Shown here: positions 22,101 to 35,000 of the stretch, in pieces | How the letters are laid out: every line of letters starts with the position of its first letter | How positions within the stretch are numbered: the first letter of the stretch is position 1 | Notes under the pieces: model-generated | Told to the model about the DNA's origin: nothing | Databases searched by the model: none | Seen by the model: the letters and a program-made list of their open reading frames with translations, nothing else | Position numbers and translations under genes: made by a program | Origin: Trifolium pratense | Taxonomy: Eukaryota; Streptophyta; Magnoliopsida; Fabales; Fabaceae | Direction: 5' to 3' | NCBI RefSeq assembly: GCF_020283565.1 | Contig: NC_060062.1 | Location: 28,270,251-28,334,250, forward strand | DNA: 64,000 bases

Positions 22101-25100
22101 TCTTAACAAGTGTGTAAACTTTTTTTTTTGCGTATAATTTGGGACAGAGGGAGTATGTTGTTAAAGATTTATGAAATACTTTATCACATCACTGACACAG
22201 CTAAAGATATTATTAAGTTTTGTCATAAAATACTTACATTTACAGCAAGTAATATGCCCACATTGAAACACCATTCTCTGATGGCCTAGCTTTTCTTGGC
22301 AAATTGGGCATGTTTCCTCATAAGTTTTAGGTATGAGTTCACCCTTCTCTTCCATAGAGTTTGACATAGCATTTGTATCTTGAGTGCATAAAGAGCTATC
22401 TTGACTTTCCAATGGTAGTTTTTGCTTAGATTGAACCAAACCCTGAAAAGTAATTCAGCTTAGGTTTAATGTGCAAAGCAAAAAACAAAATATCATAGAT
22501 CTTTTAAGTTAGATCAGTAAATGGCAACCACGTATAAGAAAAAGAAAAAATTAAACCCACTACTACCCTGCCAAAGACAAGAAACTGAAAAGGAAAAACA
22601 ATTAAGCCGACCAATCTAGCTGAAATGATGAATAAAAATATGGTAAATAATTGATGATTTCGAGAAAAAAAATATTAAAAAAATGCAAAATTGAAGTTAA
22701 AGCTAGGTGACATGAATTATTAGTTCAGAACTATCCAGCTTAAGTTAAAGAAATATTTCTTAAAGAAGCAAAACATTTAATTAAAAAAAATTTCATATTT
22801 GCAGAGAGAAACCAAATATCACATGACTTGGCATTTTCTTTTAAAAGTACTTGTAAAACTTATCATCACTAGTTAGAAGTAAAGCAAATCTTATATTACG
22901 AACAAATTTATTGTCATTCACATCAATGTTCAAATGAATTTGTTAGTGAGAGATGGTCTGAACATCGATTTATAAGTGAGTGCAAACCTCACCCTACAAG
23001 CCCATTTTGTAAGGTTGAGTTAGGTCCAACCCAAAAGTCTAACATAATCATTTTTCCTATTAATCGTATCCAACATTAGAAGCATAAAATATTCTCAATT
23101 AGTATTGGAAAGTCTCATGTTTGAGACAACACTTAGTGCTCATATTTTAAACACTTACTCCCTCCGTCCCAAATTATAAGAGAAAAAACAAAAATTACAT
23201 TTATTAAGAAAAACCAAATCATAATAATTTGGAGTGTGTTTTTGTATTTTTCTTGAAATAGGTTTCATGCCCAGATGTACAAATAATTTTCATTGGTTAT
23301 TGTGAAAACTGAATATATTATTATATTTCAAGTTATGAATAATTTACAATCACTAATGTGTTTATATAGGCTATTCTAACCTAATGGGCTCATGGGCCGA
23401 ATACAAATTACTAATAGAAGATTAATCATAATAATAGAATATTTACTATTTATTTACAACACTCCCCCTCAAGCTGGTGAATGAATATTTATCATTCCCA
23501 ACTTGGAAACAATTCTTTCAAAGTTATTGCCGTTCAACCCCTTAGTTAGAAGATCTGCAAGGTTGCCTTGGGAAGAGACATATGGAGTGCAAATTAGACC
23601 ACTATCTAATTTTTCTTTGATGAAGTGTCTGTCAACTTCAATATGTTTGGTCCTATCATGTTGCACTGGATTATGAGCTATGCTAATAGCAGATTTATTA
23701 TCACAATAAAGTTTCGTTGGTTCATCACTCTTTATCCTCAAGTCTTCCAAGATGCTTTTCAGCCATAGTAATTCACATATACCTTATGCCATTGCCCTGA
23801 ACTCTGCTTCAGCACTAGATCTGGATACCACGCTTTGTTTTTTACTCTTCCAAGTCACAAGATTTCCACCTAAAAAAGTGCAATATCCTGTAGTTGATCT
23901 CCTATCCACAATTGACCCTGCATAGTCAGCATCAGTATATGCTTCAAGTCTCACACTTCCATTTCGTTCGAACAAAATTCCTCTACCTGGAGTTCCTTTC
24001 AAATATTGAACAATTCGGAGTGCAGCTTGTAGATGAATCTCCTTTGGTTGGTGCATGAATTGGCTGACCAAGCTTACAGCAAAAGCAACATCAGGTCTAG
24101 TATGTGATAAATATATTAGTTTGCCGACCAATCTTTGATACATTTCCTTATTAACCGCAACATCTTCTTCTACATTCCCCAACTTTATATTTGGATCAAT
24201 TGGTGTACATGCAGGCTTGCATGCTGTCTTGCCGGTCTCTTGCAAAAGGTCAGTAATGTATTTTTGTTGGGATATGAAAATTCCTTTCTTAGAGTGAGTC
24301 ACTTCTATTCCCAAAAAATACTTCAACTTTCCCAAGGTCTTAATCTCAAATTCCTTGGCTAAGTGTTGACTTAACATTTGTTGCTCCTCTTCATCATCGC
24401 CTGTTACGATAATGTCGTCCACATACACCAATAACACTGTGACTCCCCCTGACTCAGAGTGTTTAACAAATAAAGTATGGTCTCCTTGACTTTGTTTGAA
24501 GCCCAAGCCAACCATAACTTTAGTGAATCTTCCAAACCAAGCTCGTGGTGATTGCTTTAGCCCATATAAAGCCTTTTTTAACTTGCACACGGTGTTGGCA
24601 GCAATATCTTCACGATATCCAGGGGGTACATCCATGTAGATCTCTTCTTCTAGTTCTCCATGGAGGAAAGCATTTTTTGCATCAAATTGCTGCAAGTTCC
24701 AATTGTAATTAGCTGCTAAAGATAATATCACCCTAACAGTATTCATTTTTGCAACTGGAGCAAATGTCTCTGAGTAATCTATTCCATAAGTCTGAGTGAA
24801 CCCTTTGGCTACCAATCTTGCCTTGTACCTCTCAATAGATCCATCAGCCTTGTATTTTACAGTGTATACCCATTTGTACCCTACAGGTTTCTTTCCATTT
24901 GGTAGAGAGACCAATTCCCAAGTATTGTTCTTATCAAGTGCCTCCATTTCCAAATCCATGGCTTGTTTCCATTTCATGTCAGACAATGCCTCAGACAAGG
25001 AAGTAGGTATTGTGGTAGTGTTTAGACTTATGAGGAAGGCTTTATGGGTAGTTGATAATTGTTCAAAGCATAAGTAATTGGATAGAGGGTAAAGTGGCTT

Positions 25101-27516
25101 GTTGGTGCAGGTTCTAGTTTCTTTCCTATGGGCAATTGGGAGATGCGAGTCTTTAGAGTGTATTGGTGTTACTTCTCTTGATTTTGGTTTTTTATGTTTT
25201 ATCGTGTTGGGTTCTTGTAAGGTTGAGCTAGATTCTGGTACCTGAATAGGAGAAAATTCGGAAATTGAATCACTAGATTTTGAAGGGTCAAGGAAAGTTT
25301 CTTCATGTAATGTTGGATTGGATTCATGGATATGAGTAGATTCAGGAATGATATTCTTTTTCCTTGTGTATACTAAATTCTTCCCATATCTTACATCAAC
25401 ACCAACATTTCCATCTTTTTCAGAATCAATTTCAGTCTCAACATTGTCACCTCTAGTTTCAACATTTTTAGGATCAATTTCAGTCTCAACATTGTCACTT
25501 CTAGTTTCAGCCTCAACTTCTGGTCCGAGATTAAGGTCAGGAAGTATAAGAGACTCATCTTCCTTACTTGTGCTCTCCCCGTGAAGATGAGTTTGAGCGA
25601 AGTAACTTTCTTGTTCATGAAAGGTGACATCTCGAGAGACAAAGAATTTATTAGACGGTGGATGATAACATTTGTAACCCTTTTGGGTGGAAGAATACCC
25701 TATAAAGACACACTTTAAGGCTCTAGGATCAAGTTTCCCTCTACCATCACTATGGATATGGACGAACGACTTACACCCAAATATTCTAGGAATGAGATTA
25801 CAAGAGGTGGACACATCAGGATAAAATGAGGATAGAACCTCCATAGGAGTTTTAGAGGCAAGGACACTAGAAGGTAAATGATTTATGAGATACGATGCGG
25901 TTAAAACCGCCTCTCCCCAATACTTCTTGGGAACCTTATTTTGGAATAATATAGCACGTGTTTGATCTAACAAATGCCTGTTTTTTCTCTCAGCAATCCC
26001 ATTTTGTTGGGGTGTTTTGACACAGGAGGACTCATGAATAATACCCTCTTTTTGACAAAAGGAATTAAGTCCTTGATTGAAGTAATCTTTGGCATTATCA
26101 GACCTGACCCTCTTAATACTCACTAGTCACTCCAAACTGGTTTTTTACCAATGAGAAGAAATGTAGAAACACAGAGGTAACCTCAGACTTTTGTCTTAGT
26201 AAGTAGACCCATGTAACCCGAGTGCAATCATCGATGAAGGTTAAATAAAATGGAGAAGTACTCACTTTGTTACTGACTGGAAAAGAGGCACGTTTGTGTT
26301 TAGCAAGTTCACACACCTCACAACAAAGACTCTCAACATCTAAATTTTTAAAAAAGGAAGGAAATATTTGTTTCATGACTCTAAATGAAGGATGACCAAG
26401 GCGACGGTGGTATAGAAAGACCTTCTGCCTGTTGGTCTTAATTGATTCCGAAAAAAGTGAGTTGTTGTTGTTGAGTGGATTTGGGGGGAGATTTTGGTTA
26501 TCCAAGTAATAAAGACCATTCCATTCTCTCGCATTTCCAATTGTCCTCCCAGAATGCTTATCTTGAAAAACACAAGCATTGTCATAAAAAATAGCATTAC
26601 ATGATAGGTTTTTGGTGAGTTTTTGTATGGAAATTAGGCTAGTAGACAATTTGGGAATGTGAAGGACATTTCGTAGGATTATAGATGGACTTATTTGGAT
26701 ATCTCCTTGACCTGCTACAGTTAAAAGGGTATCATCTGCTGTGGATATTTTCTTGTTACTGAGACAAGGTGAATAAGTGGAAAATTGTGTGGGTAAGGGT
26801 GTCATGTGGTCAGTGGCTCCAGAATCCAGTATCCAATATTGGTTATAGGGTTTATCCGAAGCATTAAATCCAACAGAAAATTGAGACTTACCAACAGAAA
26901 GTGGAAAAGGAAACATACCTGAATATGCCAAAGAAGTTGTAACCGTTGTTGGTGTCTCCAATTCACTAAGAAAAGATTTCAACCTCTTTATTTCATCTTG
27001 GTTGAGTGGAACAAATACTTTTGTTGACATATTGACCGATGTCATGTGATTGTCTTAATAAGGAGAACAAAATAGCAAAATATCCAAGTGTTTTTTTTTG
27101 AATGAACAGTGGCACAGGAACAGTACTGCTATGAACAGTACGTGTGTGAACAGGGTCGTGGATGAACAGTACCACGTGAACAGTGATTTTGCAACTGTTT
27201 GCTGAAACTGCAATAAAGGCAGTAGTAACAAATCCTAATCCTGCAATGAAGGCAGTTAGGGTTTATGACCGCAATGAAGGCGGCTAGGGTTTATGCGGAA
27301 GCAAGGCCCTCAAAGAACGAGAGCTCTGATGCCATGTGAAAACTGAATATATTATTATATTTCAAGTTATGAATAATTTACAATCACTAATGTGTTTATA
27401 TAGGCTATTCTAACCTAATAGACTCATGGGCCGAATACAAATTACTAATAGAAGATTACTCCTAATAATAGAATATTTACTATTTATTTACAACAGTTAT
27501 TGTTTATTGATAAAAG

Positions 27517-27561
<45 letters not shown>

Positions 27562-29035
27562 TTAAATGCAATTTGCATTTAATTTTATGAGAATAAGTAG
27601 AAATAATTATTGTTTATTGAAACAGTTGTTTTTCAACCAACTATTATTAGTCATGTTAGAAACAGAACAGTGACAATCATCAATTGATGGAAGCCTCATA
27701 CCATTGAGATAGTAGATGTTGACAGATTGACAGAATAATAGCTTTGGCATGCATTGGAATCTTGCGAAGCACATTAAAACATAAAAAATTCTAATACCAA
27801 TTTGATAATCACTATATCTTTAAGGAGCATGTATAACATTCAAGTCACTTATTCATTTACTTCATTGTACATGAGTTTCTAGACAAATTTTAGTTTACCA
27901 TTCAGAATTTCCATGTTCCTGTGTAATGGTTCATGATTATTGTCGAGAGCCAACTCGGCTCTCAAATGGTTTTACATCTCCTAAAAACCATTAATTCCGC
28001 AAGGAGTTAATTTTGATGACCTAGAAATTTAGCAAATACACACACAGCAAATTATACTAAATGCATACAAATTTCTAATGCTTATTTTTCCATACCTTTA
28101 AGTACCGTAGTTTTCCTTTTATCTGTGACAACAAGGCCAGTGACATAAACTTCTCCTGGGAAAAGTTTGAGCTAGCCGCAGTTAATTCGTTTTCACCTAA
28201 AGCATCAAGAGATTCATCATCTTCATTTGTCTTTAGGTGTAAACGAGAAATCGCCATCTTTATTTCATCATGGGCACGCAGATATTGAGCTTGAGCTAAT
28301 GCCAAAGACCTTGCATAGCCATACTCCTTTCGCATTCCCTTAACAAAGTCATGAACAAATAATCAGAATACTCGTTTTAAGTTATTTATTTTTTTAGGAT
28401 GGGAGCATAATATTGAATTTAAAATTTTTTAATAGCACTCCTATAGGAATCATATCTGCCGATTCAACTCTAGATAAGCATAGATAATATTTCAACACAG
28501 GCTATACCTCAAAAATATGTAAATGCTTGGTGGCTGCTGAGACACTGTCCTTTCCAAATTGAGTCTTGCAATAGTTTTTTATGACTCCAAGAAGAACCTC
28601 CAGCATTGATGGTGATTTTGAAGTCTAAATAGATCACCATAATCAATATGGAAGATTTGTAAATAAATGTTACATATATCAGTACTAACTTAATTTTCAT
28701 TAATGAAAATGAAGCTATCATCATTTATGGGCAAATCCAAATCTAATTTCTCATAAAGTGCAAGTTTCGTGACTATAAAGTAATATACATTGCTAAGGGA
28801 CGTGGTGAATTTAGTACAAGTACAACAATTCATAAAATCTTTAAAATTGATAGGGTAATGGAGTGAAGAAGTGATGAATCTATTGATACATTTCCAGACT
28901 GTTGTTTCAATTTTCATTTCATATTTGTTATGCGACAATTCTGGACTCTGTTTCAATCAACAATGAATAGTCCATCTCAACAAAAGAGAAACATTATGTT
29001 TGTGAATGTGAGTGTGTGTGTGTGTGTGTGTGTGT

Positions 29036-29097
<62 letters not shown>

Positions 29098-32000
29098 AAG
29101 TGGTATAATGTATCTGTAATCTGTCTATAATCCAATGCAAAGGTCAATCAAATGAAATTAAATAACTAACCACAACTTTTTGTCCAACATTCCTTTTTCT
29201 GGACTCTTCATGTTCAATATCAGACACTGATGAACTGTGATTAGACTGTGATAGCTTTGAGAGGAATTGATTCAATGCAAAATTTTGCTTTTGAAAATCT
29301 ACTGCCTCCTCAGCAGATGATATTATCCCACCACGTTCATTCTTGAGAACAAAGAGTCTAGCTTCATAGGCCTGAATTAAACCATGAGACCATATTATAT
29401 TTGTTAGAAGTAGTGTGAATCAAATTGACAGAAAAGTTCAATGCCAAACCTGAAACAACTCATCTAGTTCACACAGAATGCATGGGGGGCCATCACAATT
29501 AGGTTGGCAATTTCGACATTTACCAACGCGCTCAATATCTTCATCTTTTGGTTTTTCCATTGTCTTGTCAATTTCAAGCAGACGATCTAATAACACTTTC
29601 CTAGAGGCTTCTAATTGATCCAAATTGGTTTGAATTTGATACTTCAGAGAGCTTATGCTCCGAAAACTGGATCAGAAGTAACACATTAGAAACAATGCAT
29701 GTTATAGTAAATTTACTAACAGTCATTTATCAAAATATTTTAGAAAAGAATTTTCAAATCTTAAATTACAAAAGAAGCTGTTTAGGGCGGCAATGCAACA
29801 TGTGGAATCAACACAACTTTGAAATGGGTTATAACAAAAATCCACTGCTTTATAAATGTCTTAGACAGTCAAAACATCACTAACCGAGCAGGTATTCGTG
29901 ACGACTTTGAATTGTTTGAATTTCCTGAGAGGGCTTCTTCAATCTTCCTAATCAACTCGGTTGAGAAATCCTTGTTCTGCTCAGCATAATGAAGTGCTTC
30001 TAACCACCAAAATGTAGTTTGATTTGTTCCGGAGTCATGATATGCTTCACAAACCTTCAAAACGTCCAAATGCCAATTATAGAAAATAGGAAGTAGCTGT
30101 TACTAATACAAAGCAAGAACTATCCCACAGATAAGGAACTTATTGAAAAGGAAACATCATCAAAAACGTGAAGAAAAAAAACCTCATTCATTAGACTTGC
30201 AATTTTCAAATTTTTAACAGAAAAAAAATGTCAACATAGCTTGGCATTACTGTATATCTCATTAAACCAATTAATTAGCATCAAATTGGAGCATGACTGG
30301 TGGAAATCATCATCTTTTGGTCAGGGTAATCGACACATCTTGTAGTCCTTCCCTTTACTTGCGATATAAATAAAAAGCATACACGGGTGCAATAATTCAT
30401 TCCAAAGCTTAAATTAATGATGCACACACTGTGTATTAAGAACCAATGAAGTGAGAAACAAATTGTTATATGCAATTTTTGGTATTTAAGATGTTATTAT
30501 ATACAGACTTTTTAGAGTTTTCGGCAATCGATACGAAAATATCAAACTTATATTTTAGGGTACTAGACTGGCATAAGAAAATAAAAGAAAAAATCTCAAA
30601 AGTTCAATAAAAACAAATAAAAATAAATCTTGAGAGCCATTAAGGATATTTACCTGCGTGTAAGAACTTTGAAACTCCTGCTGAGCTGCAGCTAGTTTTG
30701 AACTGAACACAGACAAGTATTTCTGTTTTGAATCTTCACATTCAGCTATCAGATATTTGACGGAACTTGCCGACAAAGCATCACATTCCCTATCATTTAA
30801 GTCATTTTCTGAAAGGCTAGATGCAACATTTGATGGTTCCGCAGAAGCCACTGTTGAAATTGCGTCATCAAAACTACTTATTTTATGCCTCTTCACTTGA
30901 TCATGATCAACCTTTACAATAAAATGCTTTTTAGTTGTATTGACTGCAGAAGTTGCAGAAAATTGTTTTCCTTTGGATGGCAAGATCAAAGCAAAATTCT
31001 GAGCCAGGGGGAATATGTCAGCGAGATTATGATGAATGTGTATATTTAACAAAGGATCCAGGCGGAAATCTTCAGAATGCTCTTCAGCCATAGCAAGAGC
31101 TTCATTGTACAGCAAAGCAGCTTGATAATAATCTTTTTGTATTATAAATATTGCTGCAAGCGCATTCAGAGCAATAGCTAACCTCCTGAGAGCTTCCTCA
31201 CCTTCTATCTTGGTCTTGCTTATAAGGACCTATAGATTAAGGTTCACGTCAATTGAAAAACTTAGGTATATCGTTAATAAAAGGTTATCAAAATCTTTAC
31301 AACTAACACACCATTAGTACTTCTTCTATTGTCATAGGTGACTGCTGTATGGAACGCAACCCAGAACTTCCAACCTGGGGGTGACAACAAGCCTGACGAA
31401 GCTTCAGCAAAGCATTCAATAGCTTCCCTGCCTCGGTGTGAGTGATTAAAGGATCAGAGGAACCACTCATAGAGACAGAATCTGGAATCCATATGAAAAA
31501 TTGCAAATTCAATAAATTATCCGAGATGCTATGCTTTCAAAATGACTTTAAAAATAAAATTACACAACACTGAGCAAAAACCTGGGACTTTTCTATTAAG
31601 AATATCATTTCTCAAACTTTCAATAATGTCATGGGAATCTCTAACACAAGCTTCATGTTGCCGCTGGTAAAAGTGCTCTTCTACTGGTGATAGTGTAAGC
31701 AAAGACAGGCACTCCTGTTGGGAGGGAAGGTCCAATTCATCAACAACATGTTGTTTAGAAGAACGCCACATGATTTGTTTGAAAATCCTGTGTGTAAATT
31801 CCATAGCTCCCATATCTCCCTTCTGCAGGTTTATCGAATAATGGATAAGAATAAAAATGTCCAACAAAAATTTGAACTATGCTGAAAGAATTGATTCAGA
31901 TCAAGGACATTACAAATCAGAGAAATCTAAACTACGACAATATTGTAGTACGCTCTCTAGACACAGAAGACTTTTATCATCTCTTATGAAAATAAAATAA

Positions 32001-35000
32001 GGACTTAGACTTCCATATTAGTTCTAGCTGCTAAGAAAAGACTATTATATTGTTTTTGGCCATAAGTTTTTTTTTTTGGCTATTAGTACACTATTCCATG
32101 TTTATTTATCTTAAAATATGGATAGAATCTAACTCAACAATACAAAACTGGTTTGTAAGGAATGTCTCATCTTCTAATTGTACACAGATTTTCAGGTCAT
32201 CTAGAGTGCCCCGTGCGGCCCAATAGCTGGTGGCCAAGGGATCTTGGACAGTCTTTGATTCTACCTTAAAATATGTGTTAGGTCTAACTCAACCCTACAA
32301 AATTGGCATGTGATAGGATAAAATATGATATGACAGAATATGGAAGGTGTATAACGAGAATGAGGATAGTCACTATTTTTTTCTGATTCTCTGTGAAACT
32401 GCCAACAGAAATATTTATTATAATTTAGGAATATGAACTGACAGGAATTACAATAGGTAACTGCTGGAAAGTAATCAACCTCTAGGACTTGAGAGCCTAG
32501 CTTCTCCCAAACCCACTCACATAAGAAAACAACTGAGTGATCAGTATTCCCAATCCTTATTCTATTTATTAAGCAACACACCTACTAACATAATATGGGC
32601 TTAATTACTTGGGCTTTGGGCTTACGCCTAGCATACACATGTTTGATAGAAGGCTTACTAACAGCACGTAAAGTGAAGAATGTCTCCCACCTATAAATAC
32701 ATTTTCAGGCCATATCTCATTTACTGTGGGACCCTCAATAATTTATAAAAGAAAAAGTGAGTAATAACAAGCTTCAATCAATAACATTTTAGTCAAACAT
32801 TAAATTATAGACAAAATACCTCATAAGGATCTCGAATAACTTCACTCCACCATCTGTATAAATTGAAGGGACTGGTTTTAATGAATCTTAGAAGTCCAAA
32901 TAAGTCATCAAGCTTTCGCTGAATTGGGGTCCCTGAAACGCACCAACGATGCTTGCAATGGAGTCTTAGAGCCATTTCAGTAGCAGCAGTAGCAACAGTA
33001 CTCTCCACCATTTGAGCCTCATCCAAACAAATCCTCCACCAGTATATTCTGGTAAGAAGAGTTGGGATAACTGGGTACCTATAAGAAGAAAAAAAGGCTT
33101 CTAAAAACTTTGGATCATAAAGGACATACTGATAACTAAACTTATTCTCATACATAATATTATGAGTATCCACATGAATGATGTGTGGTTCCTGTAAATA
33201 TTTTAAAAAAAAATAAAAAATATATCCACCTCAAAGACACAATCAGAATCTGGTGAATAAATATTATCGTGAAACAATATAAACTCGTGTTATTCTCAAT
33301 TGGATAGATAATAGGAGAATACCCCACACATGATGATACCAAAGGAAAAATATAATACTATTTAGAGCAAACCTTTTCTGAAATCTTAAAAGGTGTCGGT
33401 CGCCTATATGTCTATCAGAATCATGGGACAAATCCTCTTTAAGCACATCATATGTAGTTAGTACAATGTCTGCACTCGCAAGATCACTGACATCCATCAG
33501 AGGTTTATTGGAGAAAGATGTTTCACGAACACCATCATAAATACAAGTTTTCAAGGCTCCTGGACGTGTATGACTGCAGAGACAACGACAAGTAGAGTAT
33601 GAGACAGTTATAAGTTCCTTTATATTAAATCACTGATAAAGAATTACACACTGTGATCACAATTCATAAAGACAATTGAAGCATGGAAAAATAATCCAAG
33701 TATGCAAGTCTAAAAGAAACAAATTTGAAAACAGCTATTGTTTTCCCAAAAGATGGCATGCAATATCCTAATGTAACACAAAACATAGACTCGAAAGTAT
33801 TGGCTCCCCAACTTGAGCTTCAATAAATGGTAGGGGAAAGATCTTTATAACATAGGGTTTATGTTAATATGAATCACGGTTTTAAAAAATTTAGTCGAAG
33901 CTTCAGCATTCCAAAATAAAGTTCACACGGATGGAATTTCAAATCTATGATCCTTTGATAATCTTAATGTATTATGCATTATTTATGCCCTAATAGGAGA
34001 ACTATTCTATCCTTGGGCCAAGTTGACAATAAACACAAAAAAAAAGGATGCAAGATGCAAGCAGGACCTTGCCGGGAGTTATAAAAGAGTACACACGATC
34101 TAGGTCGTCAATATTAGCATTCATAATTTATTTCATTTAAAACTATACCGTATAATTTCATCATGCCACTGGGGCAAAATAGGAGCTGGGCAGACAATGA
34201 GAGTGGCACCGGAGGCAATAGGAGTTTCAGTAGCCTGTATTAGTTCAGAGCACATCTGACATACATATTCCCCATTCCTCACAGCTATGGTAGTTTTATA
34301 TGCCTTGCTTTCCAATCCTTGTTTTGATTTCAGTGGCTTTCCTTTAGGTGAATAACCAACACAATCTGCATGTTGCCAAGCATCACAAATGTCACACTGA
34401 ACCCATAGTCCTTGATATTTGAGACTTTCGCTCACAGCTCCGCATATGCACTCCACACGCTCTCTTTTTAGTCTTTTTAAAGCGACTTTTTCGTCTCCAT
34501 TGACTTGGGGAACTGAATCCACTGGTATGTCACTTTTGTATGCTGATTTACGGTGAGCAAAGATGCAAGCAAGCAATTCTACAGTTTTACCCAAGCCCAT
34601 CTCATCTGTTACATTGAAACATTTAGTCATTGAGAACGGGAAATGCACAGTTTGCAATACTCAATACAGCAATGAAGAATATTTGCCATCAAGCTAAACT
34701 ACTACATAAGTTTCAGAACACAGACTTTACAGTTACATACTCAATAACACAGACTTTACAGTTACATGCTCAATATTCCATACTATCAAGCATAAATAAA
34801 CATATAGAAAGCAAACATAGGAGTGTTAAAAGTTTCCATAAGGGTTGCCTTTGAAGAAAAATGAGAGACTATGCAAGTAGAACAACCAACCCACATAGTT
34901 TGTCATTAATTCAGAACATTAGCCTTTCAACTTACTAACTCTTAAGTTTCAGAATGCATAGGTATTACAGTTACAGACTTACGGACTACATATTCCACAC

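Larger units (their letters stand above)
23301..27495 (-). mobile_element. Defective Ty1/copia retrotransposon in a SHPRH intron
   Basis: 4.2 kb, transcribed from the minus strand. Its LTRs are 161 bp (23301-23461 and 27335-27495) with a perfect 5-bp target duplication GTTAT (23296-23300, 27496-27500). A primer site reading TGGCATCAGAGC, close to the tRNA-Met type, adjoins the 5' LTR, and the tract GAGGGGGAG adjoins the 3' LTR. I see four differences between the LTRs, so it is older than the other two full-length elements. It lacks a gag region, has a deletion in integrase, a frameshift and a stop codon. The leader contains several ATGAACAGT repeats (27100-27185). Confidence 0.93.
23158..27607. 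mobile_element. Second Stowaway-type MITE, split by a copia insertion
   Basis: The left part, 23158-23300, starts CTCCCTCCGTCCCAAATTAT after a TA. It matches the reverse complement of the MITE at 21842-22153. The similarity resumes after the copia element at 27501-27607 (TGCAATTTGCATTTAATTTT, then GAGAATAAGTAGAAA). The right terminal repeat is not recognisable. A GA microsatellite (27519-27559) lies inside the right part. The copia element therefore inserted into an older MITE. Confidence 0.7.
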
